Source: Methanolinea sp. (GTDB taxonomy: Archaea > Halobacteriota > Methanomicrobia > Methanomicrobiales > Methanospirillaceae). Taken from it: a stretch of 64,000 bases of DNA. This document shows, in pieces, positions 14,750 through 23,715 of this stretch; positions within the stretch are counted from its first letter, which is position 1, and each line of letters opens with the position of its first letter. Made by a program: the position numbers and the translations under genes. Location of the stretch: assembly GCA_018263335.1 (NCBI GenBank), contig JADFCY010000009.1:1-64000 (forward strand). The letters are read 5' to 3'. The notes beneath the pieces were generated by a model, which searched no databases, had not been told where the DNA came from, and worked only from the letters and a program-made list of their open reading frames with translations.

Positions 14750-15340
14750 ATGTCGATCGATCTTGCGGGAATCGGGCAGAACCGGCTGTTCCTGGTCTTG
14801 TCCTCGGCAGAGAGGCTGAAACAGAACAACATCTCCATCATACGCTCACTTACCGGCCAGGGACACCGGGTCGTCGTGATCACCTCGAACCACCCGTCTG
14901 CCGTGCTGAAGAAACTCTACGCCGCAGAAGGGATCGAGATGGGGCGTGTCTCGTTCATCGACACCATCACCAAGTACGCGATGGGACGGGTCCCGGAAGG
15001 ACAGGAGGACTGCCGGTACATCAGCAGCCCTTCCAACCTGACAGACCTTGGCATCGCGATCACGGAGGTGTTAAACACCCTCTCTGGGGAGAAGGCCTGC
15101 CTGCTCTTTGACTCCATCAGCACCCTGCTGATCTACATCCCCTCGACAAATATCTCGAAGTTCATCCACTTCATCACGAGCAAGCTCAGGCTTGTCGACG
15201 CATCGGGGATATTCCTTGCCGTCGAGAAAGGGCTCGACCCCCTCCTCCTCACCCAGCTGACTACCTACGTCGACGGAACCATCGACATGGACATGTCGCC
15301 CCGGGCAGAAGACGCAAAGGAGGTCGGATCGGGCGCATGA
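14750..15340 (+). CDS. RAD55/KaiC-like protein lacking a P-loop
   Basis: A 196-residue protein with the strand order of the RecA/KaiC core: a first strand RLFLVLSS, HRVVVITSN (residues 39-47), VSFIDTIT, a Walker B-like ACLLFDSIS (116-124) and SGIFLAVEK. The segment that should be the Walker A loop (about 14-27) reads LFLVLSSAERLKQN and has no GK[ST], so ATP hydrolysis is unlikely. Related P-loop-less proteins (DUF835/MEDS-like) act in archaeal signalling. ATG 14750 was chosen because AGGTGG is just upstream; a TTG at 14732 overlapping the upstream stop is the alternative. Probably translated together with the kinase-like protein. Confidence 0.75.
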   Translation: MSIDLAGIGQNRLFLVLSSAERLKQNNISIIRSLTGQGHRVVVITSNHPSAVLKKLYAAEGIEMGRVSFIDTITKYAMGRVPEGQEDCRYISSPSNLTDLGIAITEVLNTLSGEKACLLFDSISTLLIYIPSTNISKFIHFITSKLRLVDASGIFLAVEKGLDPLLLTQLTTYVDGTIDMDMSPRAEDAKEVGSGA

Positions 15341-15343
15341 CTA

Positions 15344-15835
15344 TCATGAATCTCTCCGCAGGGAATGCACCTCGTAGCGGACGAGGCCCCTTTCCACGCA
15401 CTCCCTGACCTGTCTCTCCCTCTGCGAGAGCGCACCGGTCTTCCCGGTCTTTACCTCGAGGAACGTGATCCGCTCGAGCGACCCGGCAGAGAGCCCCTCG
15501 AATACGATGAGGTCGACTGGTGTCCCGAGGAACCTTGCATCGCGCGGGTCGTAAGAGAACCCCGGGAAGTAGGGAATCAGGTGCTCAGTCACCTTTCCCC
15601 TGATGACGGCCCCGCTCATCTCGATGGCATCGCGGCGGACACGGGCCTCTTCCCGGAGCGTCCACTCGCGGTGGAGGAGTTCTGCCCTCTCTCTCACCTC
15701 GTCTTCCATCTTCTGTGATCGCCATTCTTCGAAGAGGCAGGCGGCTCTCCGGTCAAGGGTCATGCGAAGTGCAAGGTACCTCCATGCGAGGAGGATGGTC
15801 CCAATGACGAGCAGGAGGAGGGCCCATTCGATCAT
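15344..15835 (-). CDS. Membrane-anchored Holliday-junction-resolvase-related endonuclease
   Basis: A 163-residue protein. One membrane helix (about residues 3-22) is followed by a charged coiled coil (about 30-70) and a nuclease domain with GKVTEHLIPYFP, RFLGTPVDLIVFEG and FLEVKTGKTG. The D...ExK residues of a PD-(D/E)xK nuclease are present, matching the Endonuc_Holl family (PF10107) of proteins related to archaeal Holliday junction resolvases. A membrane-tethered nuclease is unusual; the biological substrate is unknown. It ends 3 bp from the end of the convergent RAD55-like gene, and the HEAT-repeat gene lies upstream on the same strand. Confidence 0.82.
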   Translation of the reverse strand: MIEWALLLLVIGTILLAWRYLALRMTLDRRAACLFEEWRSQKMEDEVRERAELLHREWTLREEARVRRDAIEMSGAVIRGKVTEHLIPYFPGFSYDPRDARFLGTPVDLIVFEGLSAGSLERITFLEVKTGKTGALSQRERQVRECVERGLVRYEVHSLRRDS

Positions 15836-15925
15836 ATCCAGAACACTGTGATCAAAGGGGAAAAATACTCCTCGTGCGGGGTGAAAGAGTGCAACCGGGT
15901 GCCGCGACGACCAAAAAGACGCAAA

Positions 15926-16453
15926 TCAGGACGCGGCTTCAAGCCGTGCGAGTGCTTCTCCGGCCGATTCTCTTACCCTTCTGTCCGGGTCTTTTGTTGC
16001 TTCCTTGAGCACCTCAAGTGCAGATTTGTCCCCCAGCCTGCCAAGTGCCCATGCCGCGTGCTTCCTGACCAGGGCATCCCGATCCTTCATCTTCTCGATA
16101 AGCGCGGGGACAGCCCGCGGGTCACCGAGCCTCCCGAGGCCGATCGCCGCGCCGATCCGAAGCCACTTCTCTTCCGAAGAGAGTGCCTTCAGGAGAGGGT
16201 CGTATGCCCGACCGTTGCCGATCGTGCCGAGCGTCTTTGCCGCGATCCAGGAGACGTCCACGAAGGGGTCGTTCAGTGCATCGATCAGGGGCTGCACGGC
16301 AGTCGCGTCCCCGACGCGTTCGAGGGCCTCCGCTGCTTTCCACCGTTCATCAAGGTGCCTGCTCTGGAGGAGCTTTATGAGACCCCTGACCGTCCGCCTC
16401 CGTGCATCTTCCTCTGCCTGTATCCTCTGCGGCGAAGGAGAACCCTCTGGCAT
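15926..16453 (-). CDS. HEAT-repeat (PBS-lyase-type) protein
   Basis: A 175-residue all-helical protein. From residue 25 on it consists of about four to five tandem HEAT repeats of about 31 residues (segments such as RWKAAEALERVGDATAVQPLIDAL and VRKHAAWALGRLGDKSALEVL). These repeats normally serve protein-protein binding; no catalytic motif is seen. It is upstream of the membrane endonuclease gene on the same strand with a 90-bp gap, so the two may be co-transcribed. The partner is unknown. Confidence 0.85.
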   Translation of the reverse strand: MPEGSPSPQRIQAEEDARRRTVRGLIKLLQSRHLDERWKAAEALERVGDATAVQPLIDALNDPFVDVSWIAAKTLGTIGNGRAYDPLLKALSSEEKWLRIGAAIGLGRLGDPRAVPALIEKMKDRDALVRKHAAWALGRLGDKSALEVLKEATKDPDRRVRESAGEALARLEAAS

Positions 16454-16580
16454 ATCCTGCCCACCAACAGGCAGGAGTGTGAGACAGGGAATGATAAGAG
16501 TTGCGCTTGGAATTTCCCGGAGACTGGTATCCCTGCCGGGACCTCCCCCTCCCGGATTTGGGCGAGATCGCCCGGTATGT

Positions 16581-17429
16581 TCATTCCCGGAGAATGTCCA
16601 GGCTCACATCGAGGTTTCTGACGCTGTGTGTGAGGCATCCGAGACTGATCAGGTCGACCCCTCCAATCGCGTAGTCTGCAAGGTTCTCCTCAGTGACCCC
16701 GCCAGAGACCTCGACAAGGAGGCCATCGCGGAGCCCTGCCTCCTTCAGCCGCGAGAGGGATTCTCGTACTTCTCCGGGGAGCATATTATCGAAAAGAAGG
16801 ATGTCGGCACCGGCACGGGCCGCTCTCACCGCCTCTTGTGGGCTCTGCACTTCGACTTCCACTTTCCTGTATCTTGAGTATTCCTTTGCCCTGGCTACGG
16901 CCTCTTCCACAGACACGAGTGCCAGGTGATTGTCCTTGACGAGGATGCCATCGGAGAGAGTCATGCGGTGGGGGTCCCCGCCGCCAATGATGACTGCTTT
17001 CTTGTCAAGGAGGCGGAGCCCCGGCGCCGTCTTCCGGGTGGAGGCGATCCGGCAGCCTGCCCCGGCACTCTCGATCATTTCCTGTAAGCGGCGGGTCATC
17101 GTGGCGATCCCGCTCATCCTCCCCATGATGTTGAGCGCGGTCCGCTCGACAAGGAGTACTGCGCTCGCCGGCCCCCCGAGGGTCGCGAGTGTTGTGCCCG
17201 GCTCCACCCTGTCGCCGTCAGAGACCATGGGAGATACGGTGACACCGAGCGCCCGGAAGAGTGCGCAGGCCTCCTCGAGCCCCGCGATTACCCCCCCGTC
17301 TTTTGCGATGATTCTTGCGGTGCAGCGCTGGCCGGAGAGGAGCGAATCAGAGGTGATGTCGCCCATGGGTGCATCCTCCCGCAGGAAAGAGAGGAGGTGT
17401 TCCAGGGGGATTGCAGGGCCCTTCGTCAC
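16581..17429 (-). CDS. nadC: Nicotinate-nucleotide pyrophosphorylase (carboxylating)
   Basis: Converts quinolinate and PRPP to nicotinate mononucleotide in NAD synthesis. The 282-residue protein has the family features LREDAPMGDITSDSLL near the N-terminus, ALNIMGRMSGIAT, STRKTAPGLRLLDKKAV and DILLFDNM, which hold quinolinate- and PRPP-binding residues. The GTG start at 17429 overlaps the nadA stop codon (GTGA) and fits the family N-terminus. It is the last gene of the nadX-nadA-nadC unit. Confidence 0.95.
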   Translation of the reverse strand: MTKGPAIPLEHLLSFLREDAPMGDITSDSLLSGQRCTARIIAKDGGVIAGLEEACALFRALGVTVSPMVSDGDRVEPGTTLATLGGPASAVLLVERTALNIMGRMSGIATMTRRLQEMIESAGAGCRIASTRKTAPGLRLLDKKAVIIGGGDPHRMTLSDGILVKDNHLALVSVEEAVARAKEYSRYRKVEVEVQSPQEAVRAARAGADILLFDNMLPGEVRESLSRLKEAGLRDGLLVEVSGGVTEENLADYAIGGVDLISLGCLTHSVRNLDVSLDILRE

Positions 17430-18331
17430 CGGCCGATCACCAGCATCCGCTCGATCGCCCCCCTCGCCCTCTCCATGATGTCCGGGGGAAGGGTAACCTC
17501 GAACTGTTCCCGCTCGAGGGCTGCGAGGAGGTCTTCTACTGTGGTCTTCTTCATGTCTTCGCAGACGGCCTCCTCCTTCACATGGAAGGTATGGCCCGGG
17601 TAGAGCGTCTTCAACCGGTAGGCCATCTCCCTCTCGGTCAGGATGTTCCAGGCAGCATCTTCCCTGATGCTCCCAACCAGCCTGACCATCCCCCCCGTGG
17701 AGGCGACCACGTCTGACCCGCGCTGGATCTCGGGACGGCACTCGGGGTGGCAGACGATCGCCCCGCCACGCCGCCGGGCTGCGAGGAGGTCTTCGGGGGT
17801 AAAGCACTCGTGTACGTAGCAGTGCCCCCCGGGAGGGATCGCGATGATTTCTTTCTCAGGGACCTGGTCCTGGATATACGCGGCCAGGTTGGAATCGGGG
17901 CCGACAATGACCTCTTTGCCAGCAAGGGACCTGACGACCTTGACAGCGTTTGCGGAGGTGCAGATCACGTCGGCAAGCGCCTTGCACTCCGCGGTGCTGT
18001 TGATGTAGAGGACCACGTGGGCGCCGGGGTGGCGCTCCCTGGCCTCGCGGATCATTCCGGGCGTGAGCTGGTCCGCGAGCGGGCAGAGTGCGTCCCTGAC
18101 CGGGATGATCACCTTCTTTTTGGGGTTGAGGATCTTGGCGGTCTCAGCCATGAAGAGAACCCCGCAGAAGACGATGAGCGGGGCTTCTGTCTCCCTTGCT
18201 TTCTGCGCGAGCTCGAGGCTGTCCCCGACAACGTCAGAGAGATCCTGTATCTCGGGCCGCTGGTAGTTGTGCGCCAGGATGATGGCATTTTTTTCCTTCT
18301 TCAATGCAAGGATGCGCGCGGTCCTGTTCAT
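17426..18331 (-). CDS. nadA: Quinolinate synthase
   Basis: Condenses iminoaspartate with dihydroxyacetone phosphate to quinolinate using a [4Fe-4S] cluster. The 301-residue protein shows the repeated-domain pattern of the family, with AIILAHNYQRPEIQD near the start, VVGDSLELA, VFCGVLFMAETAKILNP, YINSTAECKALAD and CHPECRPEI. The three cluster cysteines are expected in FCGV, HECFTPED or CTSAN, and CHPEC. The ATG at 18331 overlaps the stop of nadX by 4 nt. Confidence 0.96.
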   Translation of the reverse strand: MNRTARILALKKEKNAIILAHNYQRPEIQDLSDVVGDSLELAQKARETEAPLIVFCGVLFMAETAKILNPKKKVIIPVRDALCPLADQLTPGMIREARERHPGAHVVLYINSTAECKALADVICTSANAVKVVRSLAGKEVIVGPDSNLAAYIQDQVPEKEIIAIPPGGHCYVHECFTPEDLLAARRRGGAIVCHPECRPEIQRGSDVVASTGGMVRLVGSIREDAAWNILTEREMAYRLKTLYPGHTFHVKEEAVCEDMKKTTVEDLLAALEREQFEVTLPPDIMERARGAIERMLVIGR

Positions 18332-19086
18332 GTCCCGACCACCAGGGGCTGTTCGAGGTTCTTCAGGAGGGTGAGGATCGAGAGGGCAGCAAGGTAGCTG
18401 GTGGCAGGGTTGTCGGGGCTTGGGACGTTGCTCACCCTGATGTAGACCTCGCCAAAGTCCCCCTCTGCCTCGATCTCGTGGATGTTCCTTTCGACGGACG
18501 GGTCTGCGTACAGTTCCACGTCGGCATCCCTCCCGGCGGCGAGGCTCAATGCCACCGAGACGTTCACGTTCTTTGGGAACTCCTTGATGCACTCGTGGGA
18601 CTTGCCCTGGAATACGAGGCAGCGCTCCGCGGTCGTGATGCCAAGGGACCCGGGGCTCTTTGTCGTCCTGAGAAGGAGCCGGCGGATCGGGGAGATCTGG
18701 CCGACCTTCAGGTTGTCGAGCCCCAGTATCGCGCCGCTCGGGATGTGGATGTGTGTCCCGGTCACCCTCGCGATGCGGACGAGGTCCTCGCGGAAATTGG
18801 GGTCGGCGAGAGCTCCGACAGAGAGGAGGATGAGGTGCTTTCTTTTTGCCAGCACCATCTCCGCATACTGGCGCACCGCCCTGACCGATGCGGCCTCCAC
18901 TACGTAATCGAAGTCACCGGTGATGAAGGACTCGAAGTCCTGGTATGCGGTCCCCCCTGAGAGCGCGGCAAGTTCGAGGGCCCGCGAATAGACCTGGTCA
19001 TAGAGGGCCACTATCTCACAGTTCTCGCGGTATTTCGCGATGATGTGGCCGATATTTCCGCAACCGAGCACCCCGATCCTGATCAT
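18328..19086 (-). CDS. nadX: L-aspartate dehydrogenase
   Basis: Oxidises L-aspartate to iminoaspartate with NAD(P)+, the first step of NAD synthesis, replacing the oxygen-dependent NadB oxidase; this suits a strict anaerobe. The 252-residue protein has the Rossmann motif GVLGCGNIG at residues 4-12, IHIPSGAILGLDNL in the catalytic part and the conserved KEFPKNVNVSVALSLA segment. ATG 19086 was chosen so that the Rossmann strand is at the N-terminus; a further ATG upstream lacks family similarity. It starts the nad operon; a TATA-like gcttaac is about 30 bp upstream on the coding strand. Confidence 0.93.
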   Translation of the reverse strand: MIRIGVLGCGNIGHIIAKYRENCEIVALYDQVYSRALELAALSGGTAYQDFESFITGDFDYVVEAASVRAVRQYAEMVLAKRKHLILLSVGALADPNFREDLVRIARVTGTHIHIPSGAILGLDNLKVGQISPIRRLLLRTTKSPGSLGITTAERCLVFQGKSHECIKEFPKNVNVSVALSLAAGRDADVELYADPSVERNIHEIEAEGDFGEVYIRVSNVPSPDNPATSYLAALSILTLLKNLEQPLVVGT

Positions 19087-19320
19087 TGTACTCAGATAGT
19101 GAATATCACCGGTTAAGCATTTTCCCATGCAATCGGGAGTTCTCCCCCTGTTCCCCCTGATTCGGCGAAATTTTCCCGCATTCGACGGGGCTCAACGATT
19201 TTGCAATTCCCAAAGGACCCGGAGGTGAACCCTCATCTGGTCTGCCAGAGAGAGTATTCACAGGAATTGGGGATGAACGGAGCGGGACACTCACCTGGCA
19301 GGAACACGATACGCTCGATT

Positions 19321-20520
19321 GTGCAAAAGAGGGTGTACATAAAGACATACGGGTGTACCTACAACGAGGGGGACAGCAGAAAGCTTGCCGCGGTCCTCGA
19401 GCGCCAGGGTTGCACCCTGGTGAGCCGGCCTGAGGAGGCCGATGCCATCGTCGTCAACACCTGCACGGTTGTTGGTGCGACCGAACGAAAAGTGCTCAAG
19501 CACCTCCGCGCCCTCCGCACCTGCCCGCTCTATGTCACCGGCTGCATGGCAACTGTCCAGAGGGATGCCATACTCTCTGCCTGCGATCCTGTGTTCATCC
19601 ACCCAGGCGAGATACATGCCGCGTACGCAGAAGAAGGAGACGTTCCTGCCGGACCGGTAGGGATCGTGCAGGTGTGCCAGGGGTGCAGGGGGTCATGCTC
19701 CTACTGTATCACCCGGATGGCACGCGGTCCCCTGGTGAGTGCGGACACGGGCGCGATACTCGGCGAGGTGAGAGCTCTCGTCCGGAATGGGGCGGTTGAG
19801 ATCCGGCTGACCGGCCAGGACGTAAGCGCCTGGGGCACTGATATCGGATCGCACCTTGGAGCACTTCTCCAGGAAATCAGCGGGGTCCCCGGCGTGTTCC
19901 GTGTCCGTGTGGGGATGATGAACCCCGCAACCCTCTCTCCCATTCAAGAGACGGTGGCCGGGGCATTCTCGGGTGAGAAGATATTCAAGTTCCTTCACCT
20001 CCCGGTCCAGTCCGGGTCGGATACGGTCCTCGAGCGGATGGGAAGGGGATACACCAAGTCGGAGGTATTGGCGATTGTGGAGAGGTTCCGTGCATACTGT
20101 CCAGGGATCTCACTCCATACCGATCTCATCTGCGGCTACCCGGGGGAGACCGATGAGGAGTTTTGCGAGACCCTGGACCTTCTCTCTCGTATGCAGCCTG
20201 ACAAGGTGAACGTCACCCGTTACTCGCCACGGCCACAGACTCCTGCAGCACGGGAAAAGGACATGCCAGACCGCTTCAAGAAGGAGAGGTCAAGAGTCCT
20301 TCTGACCTGCGCAGAGAAGATTGCGAAGTCCAGGAACGCGGCATGGGTCTCGAGGGAGGTCCCGGTTCTCATTACCGAGGTCCTCCGCCCTGGTTCAGCG
20401 ATGGGCCGGACCCAGTACTACCAGGGGGTTGTGGTGAAGGGGGACCTCACACCCGGGAACGTCAGGATGGTCCGCCTGACCGAGGACAGGACTTACTACT
20501 TCATCGGGGAACTGGTGTGA
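19321..20520 (+). CDS. tRNA threonylcarbamoyladenosine methylthiotransferase (archaeal MtaB/CDKAL1 type)
   Basis: A radical SAM enzyme that adds a methylthio group to t6A37 of tRNAs reading ANN codons. Order of domains: N-terminal UPF0004 domain with three cluster cysteines (TYGCTYN, NTCTV, TGCMA), radical SAM core with CQGCRGSCSYC (the last three Cys bind the SAM cluster), and a C-terminal TRAM domain from about residue 340. About 399 residues, as expected. The start is uncertain: GTG 19321 puts the N-terminus next to the conserved VYIKTYGC strand, while ATG 19273 would add 16 residues. Confidence 0.9.
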   Translation: MQKRVYIKTYGCTYNEGDSRKLAAVLERQGCTLVSRPEEADAIVVNTCTVVGATERKVLKHLRALRTCPLYVTGCMATVQRDAILSACDPVFIHPGEIHAAYAEEGDVPAGPVGIVQVCQGCRGSCSYCITRMARGPLVSADTGAILGEVRALVRNGAVEIRLTGQDVSAWGTDIGSHLGALLQEISGVPGVFRVRVGMMNPATLSPIQETVAGAFSGEKIFKFLHLPVQSGSDTVLERMGRGYTKSEVLAIVERFRAYCPGISLHTDLICGYPGETDEEFCETLDLLSRMQPDKVNVTRYSPRPQTPAAREKDMPDRFKKERSRVLLTCAEKIAKSRNAAWVSREVPVLITEVLRPGSAMGRTQYYQGVVVKGDLTPGNVRMVRLTEDRTYYFIGELV

Positions 20521-20698
20521 TCCGTCCGGCACCCTTCACCCATGTCAACGGGGGTTCGCGGGCCCTCCGGGTATATCGCATGATGCGGTGTATGGCACGC
20601 TTGCAGGGAGAAAGGGAACCATTATTGCATATGCAGCCCACTCCTCATCTACGCCCCAAAAACCGGGAAAAAAGAGTGAGAAGAGGAGAATTGCGCAG

Positions 20699-21226
20699 AT
20701 GGACCAGATTGAGAAGGGATACAGGGAACTTTTGAAGAAGATCGACGAATTCAACTCGAAAAGAGACGAGCTCTCAGAAGAGGTCCGTGCCCGCGAGGCA
20801 GCCCTGATGGCCCGCATGGGCGAGATGACCGCACCCCTTGTCGCAAGGATTGGGATGAATATGCTGAAGAGGGGAAAGGCGGACACCAAAGGCGAGATGT
20901 ACGACACGGTGTATTATCAACAGAAGATGATAGTCCTTGGAAAGACCGATCCTGTTGCCCACCGCCCCGACAACATCAGCAAGAAGGTTGACGACCAGTT
21001 CTGCGTCCTCGCCGAGGACGGCAGGTTTTACGAGATGATGTACAGCACCGGGGGTATCGTCGTCGATTCCTACCAGAACCCCCTCTCACCGGAAGACGCG
21101 CTCCAGATCTACGGCCATGAGATCATGGTGATGCTGTACCGGGCGATGCGCGATTACCTTGAGGGGCAGAAGGAACTCCTGGATGCACTTGAGAAGACCC
21201 TCGCGTTCGTGCTTGCAGAAAAGTGA
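20699..21226 (+). CDS. Conserved hypothetical protein, helical
   Basis: A 175-residue soluble protein of unknown function. Residues 1-45 form a charged amphipathic helix (GYRELLKKIDEFNSKRDELSEEVRAREAAL) that may be a coiled coil, the middle part (about 65-125) is mixed, and the C-terminus is helical. No catalytic motif is apparent. ATG 20699 was chosen because of a GAGGAGA site about 10 nt upstream. It is convergent with the next gene (15 bp gap). Confidence 0.7.
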   Translation: MDQIEKGYRELLKKIDEFNSKRDELSEEVRAREAALMARMGEMTAPLVARIGMNMLKRGKADTKGEMYDTVYYQQKMIVLGKTDPVAHRPDNISKKVDDQFCVLAEDGRFYEMMYSTGGIVVDSYQNPLSPEDALQIYGHEIMVMLYRAMRDYLEGQKELLDALEKTLAFVLAEK

Positions 21227-21241
21227 GTGAGAAGAAAAGGA

Positions 21242-21700
21242 TCACTTCCACTTGAAGAGGGGGAAGACGGGTTTCAGGAGGTCTTCGTCGGGTTTGTCGA
21301 ATACCGAGATCTCCATGTTCTTCTCATATGCCTTCCCCTGCTCATTCTGGTATTTTACCCTGACCCTGGTCTTCTCGATCGTCATTTCAGAGGAGAGCAT
21401 CTTCTCTGCATCCTCTTCAAGAGACGGGACGTGATACTTGACCTCCTGAGGCATCAGGGTGAGGAGTATCGAGACTGCCTTCGCATTCCCCTTGTTCCTG
21501 ACGATAATTCCCCTGCCGTCCTCTCTCATGCGCACGGATATGTTGGGTGTCATGGCACTGTCCTGCATGATAAAAAAAGACATCGCGAGTGCGATCACGA
21601 GGACGACCCCAATAAGGCTCGCATAAATGTCCACGAGGAAGTAAAGTGCCCCGCAGGCCACCAGTCCCAAAACCACCAGAATAATCTGGTTCTTTTCCAT
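21242..21700 (-). CDS. Hypothetical membrane protein with beta-rich outer domain
   Basis: A 152-residue protein with two N-terminal membrane helices (about residues 5-20 and 24-44) and a beta-rich soluble domain (SVRMREDGRGIIVRNKGNAKAVSILLTLMP...), which resembles the immunoglobulin-like CARDB/DUF style found in archaeal envelope proteins. Family not recognised. ATG 21700 is preferred to an in-frame GTG nine bases upstream. The tRNA-Ile gene lies 41 bp upstream on the same strand. Confidence 0.7.
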   Translation of the reverse strand: MEKNQIILVVLGLVACGALYFLVDIYASLIGVVLVIALAMSFFIMQDSAMTPNISVRMREDGRGIIVRNKGNAKAVSILLTLMPQEVKYHVPSLEEDAEKMLSSEMTIEKTRVRVKYQNEQGKAYEKNMEISVFDKPDEDLLKPVFPLFKWK

Positions 21701-21741
21701 GGTATCCACTCAGCTCCGATCGGTAATAAGAAGGTATGAAG

Positions 21742-21815
21742 TGGGCCCGATGTGATTCGAACACATGACCTCCCGGTTATCAGCCGGGCGCACCACCGGG
21801 CTATGCTACGGGCCC
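21742..21815 (-). tRNA. tRNA-Ile (anticodon GAT)
   Basis: A 74-nt cloverleaf on the minus strand. Acceptor stem GGGCCCG/CGGGCCC, discriminator A, anticodon GAT in loop CTGATAA (complement at 21779-21781), T-arm with GTTCGAATC. No intron and no encoded CCA. Strikingly similar to the CAT tRNA at 7657-7731. Confidence 0.95.
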
Positions 21816-21945
21816 CTGATGTCCCAATAAGTTAAACCCCCGACCCTTTTATAGGTTTTGAGTCGCTCCCTTCGTTCTCTCGTGACCGTCATATTATTTG
21901 TACCTGCGCAGAGTAACTGTGACAGGAACATGTTGGTGGAGGATA

Positions 21946-23715
21946 ATGACGACACAGTATCTGCTTGGCAATGAAGCAATCGCAAGAGGGTGCCTCGCAT
22001 CACCCGTCCATTTCGTGACCGGGTATCCCGGGACGCCTTCCTCGGAGGTGATCGACATACTCCGTTCCCTCCCTGAACGGGACTTCTACGTCGAATGGTC
22101 GGTGAACGAGAAGGTGGCACTCGAGAATGCCCTGGCCGCGGCGTGGTGCGGGCTCCGGGCGCTCTGCACGATGAAGCACGTGGGCCTCAACGTCGCCGCC
22201 GACCCGCTGATGACAAGCGCCTATACCGGGGTCACGGGGGGCCTCGTGATCATGAGCGCGGATGACCCGTTCGCGCACAGCTCCCAGAACGAGCAGGACA
22301 GCCGCTGTTATGCGCTCTTCTCGCGCCTCCCCTGCCTTGACCCCTCCACCATCCAGGAAGCCCACGACATGGTCAGGGACGCCTTCGCACTCTCTGAAGA
22401 GTTCTCCCTCCCGGTCATCTTCAGGCCGACCACACGGATCTGCCACTCCAAGGGGGACACGGTGACAGGGGACCCTGCCCATGTCAAAAGGAAAGGAGAG
22501 TTCCAGCGAAACCCCCAGCAGTACGTGGTGATCCCCGCGCACACACGGGTTCTCCACCGGAAACTGAACCAGAAGCAGCCGCTGGTAAAGAGAGCACTGG
22601 TTGAGAAGGGGTATAACCATGCGGTGGTGCGTGGTCCCGTGGCCGTCGTGGCAAGCGGGATTGCGGCGTCCTACGTCCAGGAGGTGCTTCCCGACAGTGT
22701 CTCCTTCATGAAGATAGGGGCATATCCGATCGACGAGGAGTGGCTTGCGGCGTTTGTCCAACAGCACGAGATGGTCCTCGTCGTCGAGGAGCTTCACCCA
22801 GTGGTGGAGGATGCGGTGCGGCAGGTGGCGGGCTGCGTGGCCGTGCATGGAAAGAAGGACGGCATGGTCCCGTACGAGGGGGAGCTCTCCACCGTGGCGG
22901 TGGCAAAGATCATGCAGGCCTGTGGCATCGCACCTTCCAGGGTGTTCTCAGAACCCAGTCCGGCCGGGGATGTCCCCGGCCGTCCCCCCATCCTCTGTGC
23001 AGGGTGCATGCACCGGCCGGTCTTCTATGCCATGCGGAGAGTCTTCAAGGACGGCATCTTCCCAAGCGATATCGGGTGCTACACCCTCGGGCTCCAGCTT
23101 GGTGCCGTGGACACCACGATCTGCATGGGGGCATCCGTCACGGTTGCCAGCGGTATCGCCCAGTCGGGGGAGGATCGGGACGTGGTCGCAACCATCGGCG
23201 ATTCGACGTTCCTGCACACCGGCATCCCGGGCCTCCTGAACGCGGTCTACAACGGGGCGAAGATGATCCTTGTCATCCTCGACAACAGGGTGACAGCCAT
23301 GACCGGCCACCAGCCGAACCCCTCCAGCGGGATGACTGCCTGCGGCACCCCTGTCCCCCCGGTCTCCCTCGAGGCCATCTGCAGGGCATGCGGCGTCAGT
23401 TACGTGGAGACAGTGGACCCCTACGACCTCGTCTCCCTGATCTCCGTCCTGAAGGAAGCACGGGAGCGCCCCGGCGTGAAGGTCATCATCGCCCGCCAGC
23501 CGTGCGTCATCACCGCACGCAGGGCAGGCATACGACGCGGCAGGTATCAGGTAGACCCCGAGACCTGCACGGCATGCGGTCTCTGCATCAAGTTCGGGTG
23601 TCCTGCCATCGAGAAGGCCGGCGAGAAGGCGTTCATCAATGACCTGTGCAGCGGCTGCGGGGTGTGCGTCCAGATTTGCCCTGCAGGTGCAATCGGCAGG
23701 GAGGTGAAGAGATGA
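21946..23715 (+). CDS. iorA: Indolepyruvate ferredoxin oxidoreductase, alpha subunit
   Basis: Large subunit of the enzyme that oxidatively decarboxylates aryl pyruvates (from Trp, Phe, Tyr) to aryl-acetyl-CoA and reduces ferredoxin; in methanogens it can also run in reverse to make aromatic amino acids. The 589-residue protein starts with a pyruvate-binding domain (YLLGNEAIARG, TGYPGTPSSE), has the TPP domain with IGDSTFLHTGIPGLLNAVYN, and ends with two 4Fe-4S motifs (CTACGLCIKFGCP and CSGCGVCVQICP). ATG 21946 has GGTGGAGG just upstream. The end overlaps iorB by 4 nt. Confidence 0.96.
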   Translation: MTTQYLLGNEAIARGCLASPVHFVTGYPGTPSSEVIDILRSLPERDFYVEWSVNEKVALENALAAAWCGLRALCTMKHVGLNVAADPLMTSAYTGVTGGLVIMSADDPFAHSSQNEQDSRCYALFSRLPCLDPSTIQEAHDMVRDAFALSEEFSLPVIFRPTTRICHSKGDTVTGDPAHVKRKGEFQRNPQQYVVIPAHTRVLHRKLNQKQPLVKRALVEKGYNHAVVRGPVAVVASGIAASYVQEVLPDSVSFMKIGAYPIDEEWLAAFVQQHEMVLVVEELHPVVEDAVRQVAGCVAVHGKKDGMVPYEGELSTVAVAKIMQACGIAPSRVFSEPSPAGDVPGRPPILCAGCMHRPVFYAMRRVFKDGIFPSDIGCYTLGLQLGAVDTTICMGASVTVASGIAQSGEDRDVVATIGDSTFLHTGIPGLLNAVYNGAKMILVILDNRVTAMTGHQPNPSSGMTACGTPVPPVSLEAICRACGVSYVETVDPYDLVSLISVLKEARERPGVKVIIARQPCVITARRAGIRRGRYQVDPETCTACGLCIKFGCPAIEKAGEKAFINDLCSGCGVCVQICPAGAIGREVKR

